A stretch of 26,044 bases of DNA from a virus: the IMG/VR virus record IMGVR_UViG_3300033156_000755, positions 1-26,044 of that record. One strand, given 5' to 3'. The notes under the pieces are model-generated. The model had not been told where the DNA came from, did no database searches, and saw nothing but the letters and a program-made list of their open reading frames with translations. This document shows positions 14,284 to 20,591 of this stretch, in pieces. Position 1 is the stretch's first letter. Each line of letters begins with the position of its first letter. The position numbers were made by a program, and so were the translations under genes.

Positions 14284-14303
14284 CTCCCTCAGGAGGTGAT
14301 CCC

Positions 14304-14621
14304 ATGCAGGAGTATACTACAGAACAAGCAGAAAGGCAAGAGGGGAGGGTCCCTATCCTCCCTTTCTTTGTAGAACAGTTGGAGCCACTCCTAGGCGAGA
14401 TCCTGAAAAAGCTGACCTGGCTTTCGTTGCAGTATAACCGGACGGAACCTGCCATTGAAGAACAGCTGATCAGGCTAGAAGATGCGATAGGCAATCAAGC
14501 CGAAGACATATATAAGTTAAAGAAAGAGATCGAGGATTTGAAGCGAGAGCTAGGCCAGGCACACAGGGACCCGCCTCCTGAACCGAGAAAGAAGGTCCCA
14601 AAACCAAAAGGCTACATTTAG
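14304..14621 (+). CDS. Coiled-coil protein upstream of the replication ATPase
   Basis: A 105-residue protein behind AGGAGGTGATCCC. The centre (residues ~50-88: EEQLIRLEDAIGNQAEDIY, then KLKKEIEDLKREL) is a classic coiled coil, and the tail is Pro/Lys-rich (PPPEPRKKVPKPKGY). The N-terminal part has a hydrophobic PILPFFVEQLEPLL stretch. It sits 12 bp before the RepA-like ATPase, so it may be an accessory replication factor or oligomerisation partner; that is inference from position. Confidence 0.65.
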   Translation: MQEYTTEQAERQEGRVPILPFFVEQLEPLLGEILKKLTWLSLQYNRTEPAIEEQLIRLEDAIGNQAEDIYKLKKEIEDLKRELGQAHRDPPPEPRKKVPKPKGYI

Positions 14622-14633
14622 AAAGGAGTCTTT

Positions 14634-15785
14634 ATGGCGGAAGAAGGGAAAGCTATTTTTGAAGGGACAGGCACATCAGCGCTACTGCGCTTTTCTTCCG
14701 ATTCAGGCTTTGTGATACCGGGAAGCGGGCTTATCAACCTAGCAGCACCAAGGACTAGGGCCAGTCTAGCCAGAGAACTAGAAGCGGAATTCCCGACCGG
14801 GGTCTGGCCACATATCCTAGACGATCTCTACAATCGCCTCGAAACGCGCCTGTTAGAAGGCGAACCTGCAAGGTTGATCTACCCCGATGCTGAGTGCCTG
14901 GACCCTCCCTATCTAGTTGAGCCACTTTTACCTTTGGACATGCCGACTGTCTTTTATGGCGCTGGCGGTGTGGGAAAGGGATGGCTCGCTCTTTTAGTCG
15001 CTAAAGCTATCATCACAGGCGAATCTCCCAGAGGCCTGAACTTGACAGTGAAGCAGACGGGGCCTGTCCTGTATCTTGACTGGGAATCATGCTATGAGGA
15101 CCTGCATGCGCGCTGGACCAGGGTCTCAGCGGATCGCCTTAATGGGAGTCTAATTTACAGGCGCTGTGCCGGTCCGCTGGCGAATGATGTCGAATACATT
15201 CAAGGTCTGATCTTGGAAACGAACCCGGTGCTCGTGATTGTCGATTCGGCTGGTCTGGCTGCCGGTGGCGACCTTAACTCGGTAGAGTCTGCGACCGAAC
15301 TATACAGGGCTGTGCGGGAACTAGGCCGGACCACCCTGATCATAGCGCACTCTCCGAAGCATGGGAACTCGATCTTTGGGAGTGTGTACTTTTGGAACCT
15401 GGCCAGGATGGTCTGGGAGGTGAAAGCTGAACCAAAGGACAATGAAAATGAATTGGTGATCGGGGTGTCATGCGGGAAGTCAAACATCGGACCCAGGCAC
15501 AAGCCTTTTGGAATCTTACTGCGATTTGAAGGCGGTAGACTTGAAACTTACCCAGCTGAACTCCAAAAGACCTTTGGACTAGCCGAACTCGAAGGGACAA
15601 CAAAGCGCATCCTTTATTTTCTGCGCCATGAGGGAAAGGCGACTGTGGATGAAATCGCCGACAGTCTTGGTGTAGCAAAGAAGACAGTGCAAAACCATCT
15701 TTATGATCTTAGGCGATTAAAGGCGGTGATGAAGTTCCCAGATGGCAAATGGGGGATGCTGGTTGAAGAAGAAGCTCCCTTTTGA
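14634..15785 (+). CDS. RepA-like (AAA_25) replication ATPase with C-terminal winged helix
   Basis: A 383-residue protein behind GAAAGGAG. The ~85-residue N-terminal region is unassigned. A RecA/RepA-type ATPase domain runs from ~90 to 310: GAGGVGKG (109-116) as Walker A, VLYLDWESCYED as the Glu-bearing motif, VLVIVDSAGLAAGGDLNS as Walker B, and LIIAHSPKHGNSIFGS as the sensor-like region. Residues ~320-375 form a winged helix (ATVDEIADSLGVAKKTVQNH). The Walker A ends in Gly where Ser/Thr is usual. Hexameric RepA-like helicases use this fold; the added DNA-binding domain and the repeat-rich region right after it suggest an origin-binding helicase or initiator. Confidence 0.7.
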   Translation: MAEEGKAIFEGTGTSALLRFSSDSGFVIPGSGLINLAAPRTRASLARELEAEFPTGVWPHILDDLYNRLETRLLEGEPARLIYPDAECLDPPYLVEPLLPLDMPTVFYGAGGVGKGWLALLVAKAIITGESPRGLNLTVKQTGPVLYLDWESCYEDLHARWTRVSADRLNGSLIYRRCAGPLANDVEYIQGLILETNPVLVIVDSAGLAAGGDLNSVESATELYRAVRELGRTTLIIAHSPKHGNSIFGSVYFWNLARMVWEVKAEPKDNENELVIGVSCGKSNIGPRHKPFGILLRFEGGRLETYPAELQKTFGLAELEGTTKRILYFLRHEGKATVDEIADSLGVAKKTVQNHLYDLRRLKAVMKFPDGKWGMLVEEEAPF

Positions 15786-15808
15786 CATGCGCAAAATGGT
15801 TTTGAGTG

Positions 15809-15987
15809 TTGCCCGGGGCAAATGCCCAAATGCCCGGGCAAGGGTTGCCCCGGGCAATGCCCGGCGATCGGCGGAAATGCAGATAGGAACGATACCCTGT
15901 GCGGGCAACCCGGCGGGTATGACTTGCCCTGCCCTCCTAGGGTACCCTTTAGGGTACCCTAGGGCAAGGGCAAGGTACCCGGGGGCA
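15809..15987. other. Candidate replication origin or control region with GGGCAA/TTGCCC repeats
   Basis: The 268-bp gap between the RepA-like ATPase and the next operon has no gene. It holds about ten copies of the hexamer GGGCAA in either orientation. Several are paired as palindromes: TTGCCCGGGGCAA (15809-15821), TGCCCGGGCA (15831-15840) and TTGCCCCGGGCAA (15845-15857). Single copies lie at 15903, 15924, 15962, 15968 and 15982. The crowding of one short word next to an initiator-like gene is what iterons look like. A large regulator-binding site is the alternative. Confidence 0.5.
15936..15963. repeat. 28-bp perfect palindrome built from two AGGGTACCCT units
   Basis: Arms of 13 bp (CCTAGGGTACCCT and its complement) flank a central TT. 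Each arm itself contains the 10-bp palindrome AGGGTACCCT, so the same unit is present as a direct and an inverted repeat 12 bp apart. A third GGTACC lies at 15974-15979. It is inside the candidate origin region, about 40 bp upstream of the rightward promoter. Confidence 0.8.
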
Positions 15988-16000
15988 AATTAACAGGGTC

Positions 16001-16031
16001 TTGACAAGCGAGCGACAATGTTGTATATAAT
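16001..16031 (+). promoter_or_regulatory. Strong promoter for the small-ORF operon
   Basis: A perfect TTGACA (16001-16006) is followed by TATATAAT (16024-16031), giving 17 bp to TATATA or 19 bp to TATAAT. Transcription would start near 16037-16038, just before the AAGGAAAGGAGG of the gene at 16054. It probably serves the run of small genes that follows and perhaps the terminase genes. Confidence 0.7.
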
Positions 16032-16053
16032 AAGTGCAAGGAAAGGAGGCAGG

Positions 16054-16317
16054 ATGGAGTTTGTGAAAGTCTGGGATGCCGCGAAGTACTCGGTCGGGGT
16101 CAAAGGGCTTGCCAAAGATGAAGTTGCTGCCTTGGTTGCTGATCTTCCTGTCAAGGTTATCAAATCCCGCAAGTACAAGGGCGTGATCTGGGTGGACTAT
16201 ACTGGAGGCGCGAGAAGCTGGGAAGGGTACGCTCGCGGTCTACAAGTCTGTGAGGAGGTGAAGAAACGGATAAAGCAGGTCGCGGGTGAGGGCAAGGCGT
16301 TGGACGTTCTTATCTAG
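16054..16317 (+). CDS. Small hypothetical protein, first of the rightward operon
   Basis: An 87-residue protein starting at MEFVKVWDAAKYSVGVKGLA behind AAAGGAGG. It is alpha/beta with a central strand pair (KVIKSRKYKGVIWVDYTGG) and a Lys-rich C-terminal helix (CEEVKKRIKQV). It is the first product of a strong promoter, so it is likely made early and in quantity. The small size and basic nature would fit a host-takeover protein, but nothing in it is diagnostic. Confidence 0.7.
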   Translation: MEFVKVWDAAKYSVGVKGLAKDEVAALVADLPVKVIKSRKYKGVIWVDYTGGARSWEGYARGLQVCEEVKKRIKQVAGEGKALDVLI

Positions 16318-16362
16318 AAGGAAAAAAAAGAAGCTATCCGAGCGTGAAACATGGAGGTGGAG

Positions 16363-16584
16363 ATGGCCAAGATCAGCGCTAGAGGAGACCGGGAGCTGGA
16401 GCGAGTGAAGTTTGCGGACGGAGTGGCCTACATCCTCACAGAACAAGGTCGAGTTCTTCTCCGTCACAGCGATGGCAAGATAAATCTCCTAGCTACGCGC
16501 AAGCAAGTGCGCGACCCGCGGGACTACTTTAAGCGAATTGTGGCTACGCGAGCGCGGTATGTCGCGATAAAGGAGAGGATATGA
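16363..16584 (+). CDS. Small basic hypothetical protein
   Basis: A 73-residue protein. The start at 16363 is preferred because GGAGGTGG lies just upstream and overlaps the alternative ATG at 16351. It is rich in Arg and Lys, with strands VKFADGVAYILTEQGRVLL and a basic helical C-terminus (YFKRIVATRARYVAIKERI), suggesting nucleic-acid contact. Its stop overlaps the next start (ATGA). A run of eight A's lies in the 45-bp gap upstream. Confidence 0.6.
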   Translation: MAKISARGDRELERVKFADGVAYILTEQGRVLLRHSDGKINLLATRKQVRDPRDYFKRIVATRARYVAIKERI

Positions 16585-16865
16585 TGCACGAGCGAGATAT
16601 TCAAATTCTCCAAACGATCGAGAAGGAAGCTCCGATCGAGATCGGCATGGTGGCTAAGCAGTTGCGGGAAGCTCTGGAAAATTTTGACCGGGGATGGAAT
16701 TGTCTCCTTAACGCGGTCTGCGATCCCGAAAAGACTGGCAAGTTTGAAGGCGAGCCGATCGGCTTGGCTGTGACTAAAGTGAGTATTCTCTCTCGGACGT
16801 TGAAAGAGATGGCACAGGAGGCTTCAGAAGATATCCAGGCGAAAGTGGAGAAGCTGTCACTGTAG
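16581..16865 (+). CDS. Helical hypothetical protein
   Basis: A 94-residue protein with two adjacent ATGs after AAAGGAGAGG. It is mostly helical (RDIQILQTIEKEAPIEIGMV, KQLREALENFDRGWN, TLKEMAQEASEDIQAKVEKL), with one strand-like insert (EGEPIGLAVTKVS). The repeated Glu/Lys heptads suggest a helical bundle or dimer. It overlaps the preceding gene by 4 bases. No family recognised. Confidence 0.65.
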   Translation: MMHERDIQILQTIEKEAPIEIGMVAKQLREALENFDRGWNCLLNAVCDPEKTGKFEGEPIGLAVTKVSILSRTLKEMAQEASEDIQAKVEKLSL

Positions 16866-16874
16866 GGAGGGACA

Positions 16875-16973
16875 ATGCTTAGGTACACTCGCGAGGACGT
16901 CATTGTCGGCGGCTTGTGGCTCTTGAGCTTTCTCATGCTGGCCATCTTGGCTGGCCTGCGGCTGGCGAGTTGA
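16875..16973 (+). CDS. 32-residue single-pass membrane miniprotein
   Basis: A short frame behind AGGGAGGGACA: MLRYTREDVIVGG followed by one hydrophobic helix (LWLLSFLMLAILAGL). The binding site and operon spacing support translation. Phage miniproteins of this type often bind host membrane proteins; the target is unknown. Confidence 0.5.
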   Translation: MLRYTREDVIVGGLWLLSFLMLAILAGLRLAS

Positions 16974-16983
16974 GGAGGCAGAT

Positions 16984-17079
16984 ATGAAATGGGGATCCGA
17001 GTTGAAAGTTCCGTTTGAGCCTGGCGAGCTCGTACAAGTATCCTTGTTTACAGAATCTGCCCCTGGCCTCGGCGTTTGA
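16984..17079 (+). CDS. 31-residue hypothetical miniprotein
   Basis: A short frame preceded by GAGGAGGCAGAT: it starts MKWGSELKVPFEPGELVQVS and ends before another GAGGAGG that serves the next gene. Only the ribosome binding site and regular spacing support it. Confidence 0.4.
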   Translation: MKWGSELKVPFEPGELVQVSLFTESAPGLGV

Positions 17080-17089
17080 GGAGGCGGCT

Positions 17090-17290
17090 ATGTGGATAGC
17101 GATAGGTATTGCGCTATGGTGGTTGGGTTCCCTCCTGTCGTATATGTATTTAGCTAAGGAAGAGAAAGACACAGAAGCTGTGTTTTCTAGCCTTCTTTGG
17201 CCCGTATCGGCACCTGCCGCATTGATCGGATTGTCGATCATTCGCATTGGGGATTGGGTCCGTTATCGCTCAAGGAAGGAGGAGCCATGA
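17090..17290 (+). CDS. Two-pass membrane protein
   Basis: A 66-residue protein starting at MWIAIGIALWWLGSLLSYMY behind GAGGAGGCGGCT. One transmembrane helix covers residues ~2-21, a short charged loop follows (LAKEEKDTE), and a second helix (LLWPVSAPAALIGLSII) precedes a basic tail (RYRSRKEEP). Holin-like topology is possible, but the position in an early-type operon makes a host-membrane role equally likely. The stop overlaps the nuclease start. Confidence 0.6.
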   Translation: MWIAIGIALWWLGSLLSYMYLAKEEKDTEAVFSSLLWPVSAPAALIGLSIIRIGDWVRYRSRKEEP

Positions 17291-17592
17291 AATGCTTAAA
17301 AGAACTTGACCAGTTGACAGAAAAAGCCTTCCTCCAGCAAGTGCGGGACCTGGCGAAGCTGTGCGGCTGGTTGGTGTATCACACTCACGATTCGAGGCGG
17401 TCGCCGGAGGGCTTTCCCGATCTCGTCTTAGTCCGCGGAGACAAAGTTATTTTTGCGGAACTAAAGAGCGAGAAGGGGAGGGTGAGACCCGAACAACGGA
17501 TGTGGCTGGGTGCCTTGGAAAAGGTGCGGAAAGCGGAGGCTTGCCTGTGGAGGCCAAACGACTGGGATAGGATTGTGGAGGTTTTGCGGTGA
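17287..17592 (+). CDS. VRR-NUC domain nuclease
   Basis: A 101-residue protein starting at MKCLKELDQLTEKAFLQQ, after AAGGAGGAGCC. The compact VRR-NUC form of the PD-(D/E)XK fold is clear: GWLVYHTHDSRRSPEGFPDL holds the first catalytic Asp, then VIFAELKSEKGR supplies the E-x-K, and RPEQRMWLGAL the conserved Gln. The free-standing phage version is thought to act on branched or damaged DNA, for example as a Holliday-junction-type resolvase before packaging. It is the most confidently assigned gene in this cluster of small ORFs. Confidence 0.85.
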   Translation: MKCLKELDQLTEKAFLQQVRDLAKLCGWLVYHTHDSRRSPEGFPDLVLVRGDKVIFAELKSEKGRVRPEQRMWLGALEKVRKAEACLWRPNDWDRIVEVLR

Positions 17593-17608
17593 GAAAGGAG
17601 GTTGTGCG

Positions 17609-17992
17609 ATGGGCGTTTTGCTGATAGTTGCGGTCCCTTTTATCCTGGTGGCGATGTATGCGATATGGCAAACGAAAAGGCGCTATGGCGGAATGTCCTG
17701 CGGAACTGTCGGTCTTTTGGTTGCCTTAGGCATCCTTTTGGTGGCTGTTCTGTTCACCCTTGGAGTATGTCGCCTCGCGGTCAATGGGGACGTGAGGGAA
17801 TTCCTGGCATTGAAAGCCACTGTAAAAGCGGCGAGGCAGAATGAATACATCTCTGAGCTGGAACTGGCCGCGTTACAGCAAAAGATCATAGAAGCTAATA
17901 AGTGGCTGGCATCCACGCAGTATTATCGGCGTCTGTTCTGGACCAACATTTTCTACCCGCCTGTGGTGCTCGATTTGGAACCGATCCGATGA
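17609..17992 (+). CDS. Membrane protein with two N-terminal helices
   Basis: A 127-residue protein behind GAAAGGAGG. Transmembrane helices are at residues ~2-20 (VLLIVAVPFILVAMYAI) and ~33-53 (VGLLVALGILLVAVLFTLGV). A soluble helical domain follows (LALKATVKAARQNEYISELE, LAALQQKIIEANKWL), ending with an aromatic segment (FWTNIFYPPVVLDL). It sits just before the TerS-like gene. It could belong to lysis control or superinfection exclusion; no family recognised. Confidence 0.65.
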   Translation: MGVLLIVAVPFILVAMYAIWQTKRRYGGMSCGTVGLLVALGILLVAVLFTLGVCRLAVNGDVREFLALKATVKAARQNEYISELELAALQQKIIEANKWLASTQYYRRLFWTNIFYPPVVLDLEPIR

Positions 17993-18020
17993 ATCCTATG
18001 TGGAGGTATAATAGGCTGAG

Positions 18021-18623
18021 ATGGCTTGGGTGAAGTATGCAGCGCAAGTCGAAGTGGCGCGCCAGCGCTACATAGAAGATCCCCGGAAACCCACGATCCG
18101 GGAGCTGGCGGATGAGCTTGGCGTGCCTGTCGAGTCGCTCTACAAGTATTCGGCGAAGGAGAAATGGCGGGAAAAAAGGCGCCAGTACACCGAAAGGCTG
18201 CTGGCGGAAACTCGAACACAGTTGAAGCAAGAGACAGAGCAAGTCATAGCCCGGAGCGAGGATTCGCGGGAAAAGTCGCGGGAAATTTTGAAATTCTTGC
18301 GCGACGGACTGACGAAAGCTTGGCAGGTTGCGCTCGCCCACATGGTCATGCCCAAGGACGCCAGCCCGGAGGAAAAGGCGGCCATCCTTCGCAGGTGGGA
18401 AGAGCTTTCGCCGAACGAGCTCTTGCGGTTCATTCACCAGGCTCCGAAGGCGCTCACGGACATTATCAAGGCGTTGGAGCTCCTGGAAGGTGGACCGACC
18501 GAGAGGTCGGAGAGCACTTTCTGGATTGAGGGAGAAGTGAGGGAGAGGCTGACCGACAAGGAATTTCTCAAGGTGGTTGAGGAGTTCGCCAAATCACGCA
18601 AGCTGAAAGTGGGGTTGTCGTGA
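18021..18623 (+). CDS. Probable terminase small subunit
   Basis: A 200-residue protein with an N-terminal HTH (PTIRELADELGVPVESLYKY, residues ~24-45) followed by basic residues (EKWREKRRQYTERLL) and a helical, coiled-coil-like middle (TRTQLKQETEQVIARSEDS). This is the usual build of TerS proteins, which recognise the packaging site and form a ring that regulates the large subunit. The large terminase is on the same strand 2.4 kb downstream, with ten small genes between. GGAGG is 15 bases before the ATG, too far, and a TATAAT at 18007-18012 lacks a good -35 box, so its expression signals are unusual. Another HTH regulator is possible. Confidence 0.55.
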   Translation: MAWVKYAAQVEVARQRYIEDPRKPTIRELADELGVPVESLYKYSAKEKWREKRRQYTERLLAETRTQLKQETEQVIARSEDSREKSREILKFLRDGLTKAWQVALAHMVMPKDASPEEKAAILRRWEELSPNELLRFIHQAPKALTDIIKALELLEGGPTERSESTFWIEGEVRERLTDKEFLKVVEEFAKSRKLKVGLS

Positions 18624-18650
18624 GCGGGGTGAATGGAGAGAGGAGGACAG

Positions 18651-18935
18651 ATGCGAGTGTTCTACGCCTTGCAGGTTAAAGACATTGGGTTCTGCTGTTG
18701 CGAGATGGCAGATGCTTACGGAGAAGGCGTCATCACGTTCGGAGGCGAAGGAGAGTACATCGATGGCGCTCTTAGACTTGCCTTGGGCATCAAGGTGGCT
18801 GATATGCTGGGCGGAGAGTTCCAAGGCTGGCGCTTTATGCCGATAGACTTTTGTCCGTGGTGCGGGCGCAAGATCGAGTTGATTCGAGCTCCCTTTGATG
18901 TTGCGAAGGAAAAGAAAGGTGTCGGATGCTGGTGA
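18651..18935 (+). CDS. Zinc-binding-type hypothetical protein
   Basis: A 94-residue protein starting at MRVFYALQVKDIGFCCCEMA behind GAGAGGAGG. Beta-rich, with three consecutive Cys near residue 15 and a CPWCGRK knuckle near residue 72; together these could bind one zinc ion. A phrase like PIDFCPWCGRKI is common in small phage and bacterial proteins of unknown function. It overlaps the next gene by 10 bases. Confidence 0.6.
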   Translation: MRVFYALQVKDIGFCCCEMADAYGEGVITFGGEGEYIDGALRLALGIKVADMLGGEFQGWRFMPIDFCPWCGRKIELIRAPFDVAKEKKGVGCW

Positions 18936-19189
18936 AAGTCCACACTGCTTACGGGACATTCTGGAAGCAGACCGAGCTGGCGGAACTGATCCGCGAGGTG
19001 GATTCCTACAGAGGCAAGCCGAATCCCAAGATAGTGAAGAAACTGGCTGAGAAGTATGGCGATACTGAGGAGTATGTCTGGAGCTTGTTCCGGACCCGAC
19101 GTTTCAGGCAAGGCAAGAAGTGGAGGGAGCTGAGGGATCGAGCCCGGAAGGCTTTATCGTGTCGCAAGCGAGACGAAAAGAACATGTGA
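18926..19189 (+). CDS. Helical, HTH-like hypothetical protein
   Basis: An 87-residue basic protein. Residues ~30-55 (NPKIVKKLAEKYGDTEEYVW) look like an HTH, followed by a strongly basic helix (FRQGKKWRELRDRARKAL). The TGA stop is followed in the same frame by 55 more sense codons that end in another DNA-binding-like domain (annotated separately at 19211), so readthrough would give a two-domain protein. The AAAGGTG site is modest. Confidence 0.6.
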   Translation: MLVKVHTAYGTFWKQTELAELIREVDSYRGKPNPKIVKKLAEKYGDTEEYVWSLFRTRRFRQGKKWRELRDRARKALSCRKRDEKNM

Positions 19190-19210
19190 CTCAAGGAGGA
19201 GATCGAATTC

Positions 19211-19357
19211 TTGCTGGCCAACTGGCAGCGTATGACCGATGAGGAACTGGCTCGGACGATAAGCAACTTGCCTTGTAACCGAGCACGAGGAAAGGTGAGG
19301 AATCGCAACGCGGTAGCTAAGAAGCGGTCCGATCTTGGATTAAGGAAGCGGAGGTGA
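19211..19357 (+). CDS. Small HTH/SANT-like DNA-binding protein with TTG start
   Basis: 48 residues from a TTG that follows AAGGAGGAG at 9 bases. The sequence (NWQRMTDEELARTISNLPC, then NAVAKKRSDLGLRKRR) matches the small domain found at the ends of many phage nucleases and regulators, with a W-x-x-M-[ST]-D-E-E-[LI]-A helix and the terminal KR-x-x-LGL-x-KR. It is in the same frame as the upstream gene, separated only by TGA. Confidence 0.5.
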   Translation: MLANWQRMTDEELARTISNLPCNRARGKVRNRNAVAKKRSDLGLRKRR

Positions 19358-19369
19358 AGGAAGGTGATA

Positions 19370-19480
19370 ATGAAGCTTGAGGCGGTTCTGCAGCGGCTTG
19401 AGGAAGCTGAGGCTCAATGTGCGGTCATGCGGGAGGCTCATATGGGCTGTAGTGCGAAGAAAGGGAAAGGAGGAAGGTAA
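19370..19480 (+). CDS. 36-residue member of the 'LQRLEE' family
   Basis: A short frame behind GAAGGTGATA, beginning MKLEAVLQRLEEAEAQC and ending in a basic tail (KKGKGGR). The N-terminal helix and the DNA under it (GCGGCTTGAGGA) recur in the genes at 19949 and 20581, so these are relatives by duplication. This copy is a short form. Its stop overlaps the next start (TAATG). Confidence 0.5.
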   Translation: MKLEAVLQRLEEAEAQCAVMREAHMGCSAKKGKGGR

Positions 19481-19827
19481 TGGCGGTCAAGAGGCTTCCA
19501 GACAGGATCTACGTGACACCCCAAGAGTTCGGGCAAATGCGGCAAATAATTCTTGATTGTTGTGACCCATTCACTGGGGTTGTGAATGAATGGGAAGCGA
19601 AGAAAAGAATTGAAATGCTGCTTGGTATCAAGCTGGAGATGGGTTGCCCCAAGCGCTTGGTGGTGTTGTGGTGGGCCGATCATATTCCATGCGTTGCCAT
19701 GTTTAATCGGGGAACGGCAGAGGTAAGGCGTTCTTCACTCTGGGTGATAGAGGGTGAAGTGTCGCCTGAAGATGTTGAGCACAACGGCCGTGGTGTGAAG
19801 AAGGAAGCCTCAAAAGGAGGGCGATGA
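19480..19827 (+). CDS. Hypothetical protein
   Basis: A 115-residue protein behind AAAGGAGGAAG. N-terminal helices (TPQEFGQMRQIILDCCDP, WEAKKRIEMLLGIKLEMG) are followed by a beta part (RLVVLWWADHIPCVAMF, SSLWVIEGEVSP) and a Lys-rich end. Overlaps link it to both neighbours. Family not recognised. Confidence 0.65.
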   Translation: MAVKRLPDRIYVTPQEFGQMRQIILDCCDPFTGVVNEWEAKKRIEMLLGIKLEMGCPKRLVVLWWADHIPCVAMFNRGTAEVRRSSLWVIEGEVSPEDVEHNGRGVKKEASKGGR

Positions 19828-19943
19828 TGACTTTCGAGGAAATATTCAACCCGATCTTGACACCCTATAGCGGGCTGGTTTGGAAGCCATTCGGGGCATC
19901 TGCGGATGCTGGAGGGGGAAAAAAAAAAAGAAGAAGAGGGTGA
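19824..19943 (+). CDS. Small protein ending in a poly-A-encoded basic tail
   Basis: 38-39 residues (two adjacent ATGs after AAAGGAGGG): MTFEEIFNPILTPYSGLVW, then Gly-rich and Lys/Arg-rich codons made by a run of 11 A's. The A-run (19919-19929) is a potential slippage site. A -1 slip would carry the reading frame past the stop and directly into the next gene (19949), making a fusion. Confidence 0.4.
   Translation: MMTFEEIFNPILTPYSGLVWKPFGASADAGGGKKKRRRG
19919..19929 (+). repeat. A11 homopolymer after G5
   Basis: Five G's followed by eleven A's lie inside a small gene. Runs of this length promote polymerase or ribosome slippage and are also prone to sequencing error. A -1 change joins the frames of 19824-19943 and 19949-20062. 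Confidence 0.8.
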
Positions 19944-19948
19944 GGTCC

Positions 19949-20062
19949 ATGACGAATGACGAGATCTTAAAGCGGCTTGAGGAGATCGAGATCCTTGTTG
20001 ACATGGGCATTTCCAATCCTGACCAGTACTACCTGGCTATGCCAAGTTGTGCGACAACTTAG
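19949..20062 (+). CDS. Frame-truncated paralogue of the gene at 20581
   Basis: 37 residues beginning MTNDEILKRLEEIEILVDMG. The first helix matches the protein at 20581. Further on the DNA also matches that gene (CTGGCTATGCCAAGTTGTGC here against CTGGCTGTGTCAAGTTGTGC there) but is read in a different frame, so this copy ends early as PSCATT. Shifted by one base it would read TWLCQVVRQL, close to AWLCQVVREL of the intact copy. This is a decayed duplicate, possibly still translated. Confidence 0.5.
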   Translation: MTNDEILKRLEEIEILVDMGISNPDQYYLAMPSCATT

Positions 20063-20079
20063 CTGGAGGAGGTGAAAGT

Positions 20080-20433
20080 GTGAACTTTATGCTGTGGAAG
20101 CGTGAAGAATGGGAAAGGTATCCGGAAAATCTCCGCCCCAAGGCGGAGGATGTAATCCGTGACTTGTGTAACTGGCTAATCTGCGCTCTGTATGAACTGG
20201 ATGCAGAGCTGATCTTTCGAGTAGATAAAAATCGGCTGAATCAGTTCCTGGGCCTGGGGGGCGCGGCTGTTGACTGGGGCGATCTTAAGTGCTTCGATGT
20301 CGAGCGTAGAGGGTCTGTGTACGTAGCCTACGTCGATGAAGCCTCGCCTGACGGAGCGGATGCCTTGCGGGGCTATCTTGAGACATGGCTACAAGAGTGG
20401 GGCTGGCCTGTGACGATCAAGACAGAATGGTAA
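20080..20433 (+). CDS. Hypothetical protein with GTG start
   Basis: A 117-residue protein starting at GTG, 7 bases after GGAGGAGG. Acidic and Trp-rich, apparently alpha/beta (AEDVIRDLCNWLICALYELD, AELIFRVDKNRLNQFLGLGG, GSVYVAYVDEAS, LETWLQEWGWPVTIK). The fold looks compact and intact. It stands between two copies of the LQRLEE family. No family recognised. Confidence 0.65.
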   Translation: MNFMLWKREEWERYPENLRPKAEDVIRDLCNWLICALYELDAELIFRVDKNRLNQFLGLGGAAVDWGDLKCFDVERRGSVYVAYVDEASPDGADALRGYLETWLQEWGWPVTIKTEW

Positions 20434-20450
20434 GGAGGAATAAAGACGGC

Positions 20451-20591
20451 ATGGGCAATCTTGGGATCATATCTACCACATTCACGGTTCAGTTGAAACC
20501 GACGTTTCTGGTTCTCAAATTGAAGGGAATAAGAAGTCTCAGGCCTCGCGATAAGATGGAAGTTGAGAGGAAAGACAGTGATGGAGCCTGA
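20451..20591 (+). CDS. 46-residue hypothetical protein
   Basis: A short frame with an N-terminal strand-rich part (GIISTTFTVQLKPTFLVLKL) and a charged tail (KMEVERKDSDGA). A GGAGG precedes it but 12 bases away, longer than usual. It overlaps the next gene by 11 bases. Reality uncertain. Confidence 0.4.
   Translation: MGNLGIISTTFTVQLKPTFLVLKLKGIRSLRPRDKMEVERKDSDGA

Noticed and set aside
15742-15993. Plus-strand frame of 83 codons in the repeat region
   Set aside because: It is made of palindromic GGGCAA-rich DNA, yields a low-complexity Arg/Ala/Gly/Pro product and has no ribosome binding site.
17895-18437. Minus-strand frame of 180 codons
   Set aside because: It is antisense to the TerS-like gene, whose HTH is convincing; the reverse product has no recognisable motif.
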